A DNA stretch of 40,808 nucleotides from IMG/VR virus record IMGVR_UViG_3300022602_000197, positions 1 to 40,808 of that record. One strand, given 5' to 3'. This DNA comes from a virus. The notes under the pieces were generated by a model. That model did no database searches and was not told where the DNA came from. It saw only the letters and a list, made by a program, of their open reading frames with translations. This document shows positions 38,528 to 40,808 of this stretch, piece after piece. Made by a program: the position numbers and the translations under genes. The stretch's first letter is position 1, and the number at the start of each line of letters is the position of its first letter.

Positions 38528-38959
38528 TTATGCTGGCACGTTGGTGCTGTTTATATTGTGAATTACTATAATTGCTGTAGGGCTGGCTAGAGTAACTGCT
38601 GGGGGAGCAACACTGAAACTTATAGTAGTGGTTCCATTAACAGTATAGTTCAATGATGGTTGTTGATAAACACCGCCCACAAATACTGCAACCGCAGTTG
38701 GATCGCTTTCAACTTGACTCATTGTAAAGTTAGTTGTGGAACCGTCGCCAGTAAAACTATCAGTCACTAATTGTACTGATCCAATTTTAGCAACTTGGCT
38801 CCAAGAGCCATTATAATAAAATTCAATACGACTTGTTGCTTGGTTGAATCTAATTAACCCGCTCACAGGTGTATCACCATAAGCACTACTGGGTACTATA
38901 GGTAATATAGCGCCAGTTGCACCCGGGGCAAGTTGTGGGTTTTTAAGAAGTCTTGCCAT
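38528..38959 (-). CDS. Small fibre-module protein, 143 aa
   Basis: A 143-aa beta-rich protein. Residues 30-60 (SGLIRFNQATSRIEFYYNGS followed by W) are the 'R-x-N-x-x-x-x-x-E-x-Y-x-x-G-x-W' strand pair that also ends fibre shafts in the 597-aa and 1682-aa proteins. Residues 65-140 are the VFVGGVYQQPSLNYTVNGTT module with VTDSFTGDGSTTNFTMSQVE before it. It is therefore a stand-alone version of modules embedded in the larger fibres. The ATG is two bases after the previous stop. A fibre adaptor or baseplate-attached tip is inferred. Confidence 0.75.
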   Translation of the reverse strand: MARLLKNPQLAPGATGAILPIVPSSAYGDTPVSGLIRFNQATSRIEFYYNGSWSQVAKIGSVQLVTDSFTGDGSTTNFTMSQVESDPTAVAVFVGGVYQQPSLNYTVNGTTTISFSVAPPAVTLASPTAIIVIHNINSTNVPA

Positions 38960-38961
38960 TA

Positions 38962-39267
38962 TTAAATTCCAATATAACTGATTGTTGCGCTAATTCCAGC
39001 AACGTTTGCATTTGCAAAAATCATATCACCATTACCCAACGCAAATTTTTCCTGTGTAATTAATGTATTGAAAGGAGAAATATAATAATCAGCATAAATC
39101 TGATTTGTGCTGTTTGCTGTAAAGGTACTTGGTACCATATATATGTTGGCATAGGCGTTGACGCCAGTTGTATTGCAAATATGTATTGTGGAAATTACAT
39201 TGTTACCAGAACTGGTATAGATTGCAGTTGCGGTGCTTGTTGTTAATGATGCGTTTTGTAGTGACAT
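38962..39267 (-). CDS. Small beta-sandwich virion protein, 101 aa
   Basis: A 101-aa protein of alternating beta strands: TATAIYTSSGNNVISTIHIC, NTTGVNAYANIYMVP, NQIYADYYISPFNTLITQEK, LGNGDMIFANANVAGISATI and SYIGI at the end. Similar small proteins sit in phage tail-fibre clusters as baseplate or fibre-associated parts. AGGAAC lies before the ATG. It is second in the 172-101-143-597 aa operon. Function is inferred only from position and composition. Confidence 0.72.
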   Translation of the reverse strand: MSLQNASLTTSTATAIYTSSGNNVISTIHICNTTGVNAYANIYMVPSTFTANSTNQIYADYYISPFNTLITQEKFALGNGDMIFANANVAGISATISYIGI

Positions 39268-39278
39268 GTTTGTTCCTA

Positions 39279-39797
39279 TTATCCAAATAAAATACTGTAG
39301 GCAATGCTTCTTTGTTTTAGCATAATCTCTTTGTCAGTATATTGTGTGTTTGTTACGTGTATTCCGGTTCCACCATTACCAAGAACACCGGTATACAGTT
39401 GTACGCTGGCGTTGCTGGTGCTATCCCAAATTGCGTGCCCGCGTAAATCCAAGTTGGCACTAATTGCCGGAGCAGAGTCTGCGTATACGTTTGCAATTAC
39501 TCCTGTCGTAGAAGCAATGTTTGAGAATGTACTTCCGTTATTGGTGATCTGCCAAGATGCTAGGGTCTCGTTCCATCTGATAGCGACGTTGGCACTAGAT
39601 CCGCGATCAACGATGATATTGGCGCCCAATGGATTCGGACTAGTTACACCGTTGTTCAATGTTATAGTATTGTTGGTGATTGCACTATCAGTGCTCACGA
39701 TACTTTGACTATTGCCCGTTACATATAAATTACCATCAATCACCACTGATGGACTTATAATTGTGTAAAGATCGGAAATTCGCTTGGTAGTACTCAT
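39279..39797 (-). CDS. Short fibre/adhesin protein, 172 aa
   Basis: First gene of a four-gene fibre operon. It opens MSTTKRISDLYTIISPSVVI and runs straight into GNLYVTGNSQSIVSTDSAIT, NNTITLNNG, ANIIVDRGSSANVAIRWNET and LASWQIT. This is the same adhesin head module found near the start of the 984-aa and 420-aa proteins, where it is joined to long shafts. The end (KEIMLKQRSIAYSILFG) is Lys-rich. Late promoter GCTAAATA lies 25 bases upstream; the ribosome-binding site AGGG is rather far (about 11 bases) from the ATG. Probably a short baseplate or fibre component. Confidence 0.75.
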   Translation of the reverse strand: MSTTKRISDLYTIISPSVVIDGNLYVTGNSQSIVSTDSAITNNTITLNNGVTSPNPLGANIIVDRGSSANVAIRWNETLASWQITNNGSTFSNIASTTGVIANVYADSAPAISANLDLRGHAIWDSTSNASVQLYTGVLGNGGTGIHVTNTQYTDKEIMLKQRSIAYSILFG

Positions 39798-39821
39798 CTA
39801 AGAAAAACCCTGTTTATCGTA

Positions 39822-39829
39822 TATTTAGC
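39822..39829 (-). promoter_or_regulatory. Late promoter GCTAAATA of the 172-aa operon
   Basis: GCTAAATA between the terminator at 39851-39880 and the ATG at 39797. Confidence 0.65.
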
Positions 39830-39850
39830 ATCTAAAAAAGATTGACTCTC

Positions 39851-39880
39851 CAAAAATAAAGCGGCACAGGGCCGCTTTAT
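39851..39880 (-). terminator. Strong terminator of the 256-aa gene
   Basis: ATAAAGCGGC and GCCGCTTTAT (39856-39880) form a 10-bp stem with a 5-base loop, followed on the minus strand by TTTTTGG. Confidence 0.92.
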
Positions 39881-39915
39881 CAACTAAATGCCATACTCAA
39901 TTATGGCTTCTTGTT

Positions 39916-40686
39916 TTAAGCCGTTGCAACTTGTACAAAGGATCCAGTAGCACCAGATGCTGGGTTAGAAGCCCAATAACGGAATCTTGTTGGGTTATAA
40001 CCAGTTCCAGTGAATCCTGATCCAGATGTTGTTGTGATTGGACTACCGTCTGTGGAAAAATCCCAAACATATTTGTTATTGATTTTACTTGCAAACGTTA
40101 CATCACTGATAGACAAACTTGATTGGCTTGCGATGTTACCAGACACAGCAATAGATACATTGGTTGTAGTATTTACAGCAGTAACTTGAGCGTAAGTTGC
40201 GATGTTTCCGCCAGTAATGCCTGTGATATAATCACCAACACGAGGTGTTGCCACTGGACCAGTTACGTTGGTACCTGTCCAAGTTACGTATGTTGATGAT
40301 GCACCACCTGCAACGTTAGCGGCTGCTAAACTTGCACTAGTGATAGTTGCAAGAGTAATCATAATACTCATTGTGTTTGCAACTGTTGGGGTAGGTAAAT
40401 TTACCAACTTGCAATCTGCATAGTTTGTACCGTCTGTTACGCGGAATTTGTGAATTCCTTTTTGTGCCAGGATACTACCAGCGGCAGCGGCATTGCTTCC
40501 GATTTTGACTGTTGGATCGATTGTTGGGCTTGCCAATGAAGATAAACCACCAACACCGCCAATGTAGTTACCACTGACTTTGATTGGACTAACGTATCTA
40601 TCAACTTCCTGGGCTGTTCCACCTTGGATATAGTTTGCGTTTAAATCTGCGCCACTAGGGCCTTTTGCTATTTTAAGTTTTGCCAT
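39916..40686 (-). CDS. Putative virion surface/structural protein, 256 aa
   Basis: A 256-aa Thr/Ser/Ala/Gly-rich protein starting MAKLKIAKGPSGADLNANYI. A central segment GSILAQKGIHKFRVTDGTNY is followed by ADCKLVNLPTPTVANTMSI, which I associate with structural proteins of aquatic T4-like phages. Then come beta-rich repeats (VGDYITGITGGNIATYAQVT, AVSGNIASQSSLSISDVTFA), INNKYVWDFSTDGSP and a Gly/Tyr-rich end with FRYWASNPASGATGSF. It is a single-gene transcription unit with its own late promoter, structured leader, AAAGGA ribosome-binding site and strong terminator. That is the layout expected for an abundant structural or decoration protein. The exact role is unknown. Confidence 0.78.
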   Translation of the reverse strand: MAKLKIAKGPSGADLNANYIQGGTAQEVDRYVSPIKVSGNYIGGVGGLSSLASPTIDPTVKIGSNAAAAGSILAQKGIHKFRVTDGTNYADCKLVNLPTPTVANTMSIMITLATITSASLAAANVAGGASSTYVTWTGTNVTGPVATPRVGDYITGITGGNIATYAQVTAVNTTTNVSIAVSGNIASQSSLSISDVTFASKINNKYVWDFSTDGSPITTTSGSGFTGTGYNPTRFRYWASNPASGATGSFVQVATA

Positions 40687-40722
40687 TTTATTTTTCCTTT
40701 AATGTTAGCGTTCTAGGCTACC

Positions 40723-40738
40723 CGGAGTGGCTACTCCG
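40723..40738 (-). promoter_or_regulatory. Leader hairpin of the 256-aa gene
   Basis: CGGAGT and ACTCCG form a 6-bp stem with a 4-base loop. Outer arms GTTCT and AGAAC can extend it. It lies between the late promoter and the AAAGGA site, so it may stabilise the 5' end of an abundant mRNA. Confidence 0.5.
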
Positions 40739-40766
40739 AGAACCCCTCTATTGGGAGTGAACACAT

Positions 40767-40808
40767 TTATTTATCCAGTAGACCTAATTCTTTAAGGGGT
40801 TGTAGTAG
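40767..40808 (-). CDS. C-terminal 13 codons of a gene cut by the right edge
   Basis: Reading the minus strand from the window edge gives LLQPLKELGLLDK then TAA, open to the edge. The final GAT AAA TAA is the late promoter of the 256-aa gene, the same ending as gp16 (DK-stop at 10351). The fragment is too short to identify; the frame is supported mainly by this parallel. Confidence 0.45.
   Translation of the reverse strand, partial: LLQPLKELGLLDK
40768..40775 (-). promoter_or_regulatory. Late promoter GATAAATA for the 256-aa gene
   Basis: GATAAATA, 82 bases before the ATG at 40686. It overlaps the apparent stop codon of a gene entering from the right edge (GAT AAA TAA). Confidence 0.6.

Noticed and set aside
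1-40808. tRNA genes, integrase/repressor genes and attachment sites
   Set aside because: I looked for cloverleaf-like segments in intergenic spaces and for recombinase or repressor motifs in the open frames and saw none; intergenic spaces are mostly too short.

Overview
This window is a stretch of a T4-like myovirus genome (tailed phage, contractile tail), most like the aquatic T4-like phages. The evidence is a set of T4 core genes: single-stranded DNA-binding protein gp32, large terminase gp17, probable small terminase gp16, head completion protein gp4, tail tube gp19, tail sheath gp18, neck proteins gp13 and gp14, sheath stabiliser gp15 and dNMP kinase gp1. Lineage-typical genes accompany them: a DUF6321 basic protein, large modular structural proteins, and tail-fibre proteins built from shared modules. 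No integrase, repressor, tRNA or CRISPR was seen, and the host cannot be named from this sequence. Genes are tightly packed, often with overlapping stop and start codons (TAATG, ATGA, TGATG). No gene-free stretch exceeds 300 bases.

Layout. 0-5 kb (minus strand unless stated): a partial unknown gene, gp32, a 504-aa structural protein and gp17, with a plus-strand HNH endonuclease divergent from gp17. 5.2-9.7 kb: a five-gene minus-strand run of unknown, probably virion or head-core, proteins. It includes a 788-aa modular protein and a 140-aa protein whose N-terminus resembles the T4 capsid-targeting sequence. 9.7-18.3 kb: GIY-YIG endonuclease 1, gp16, gp4, a 126-aa protein, a tail-tube-fold protein, gp19, a very large gp18, a plus-strand zinc protein and gp1. 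18.3-20.9 kb: the DUF6321 protein, gp13 and an early 391-aa unknown. 21-25 kb: GIY-YIG endonuclease 2 (plus), a small early gene (minus), then plus-strand gp14, gp15 and a Nudix hydrolase. 25-40.8 kb: a DUF115/MAF-like protein and nine fibre or adhesin-type structural genes, all minus strand, plus the last codons of one more gene at the right edge.

Regulation is unusually legible. Eighteen copies of a T4-late-type motif, N(A/C)TAAATA or close to it, sit just upstream of nearly every late transcription unit on the correct strand. In several places they overlap the stop codon of the preceding gene. A second class resembles host sigma-70 promoters: TTGACA-17 bp-TATAAT is perfect before the 391-aa and 101-aa genes, near-perfect before gp1, and weaker before the HNH gene and gp32. 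At gp13 and gp1 the promoter lies inside an inverted repeat whose 3' arm contains the ribosome-binding site. Transcripts started at that promoter should be translated, while read-through RNA should fold and hide the site. The gp32 leader carries a hairpin and tandem AAGG repeats, laid out much like the T4 gp32 autoregulatory operator.

The observations most worth follow-up are the two promoter-in-hairpin gates, the gp32 leader, the 788-aa modular protein with repeated M-x-E-(G/S) linkers, the candidate capsid-targeting N-termini, and the mosaic repeats of the fibre locus.
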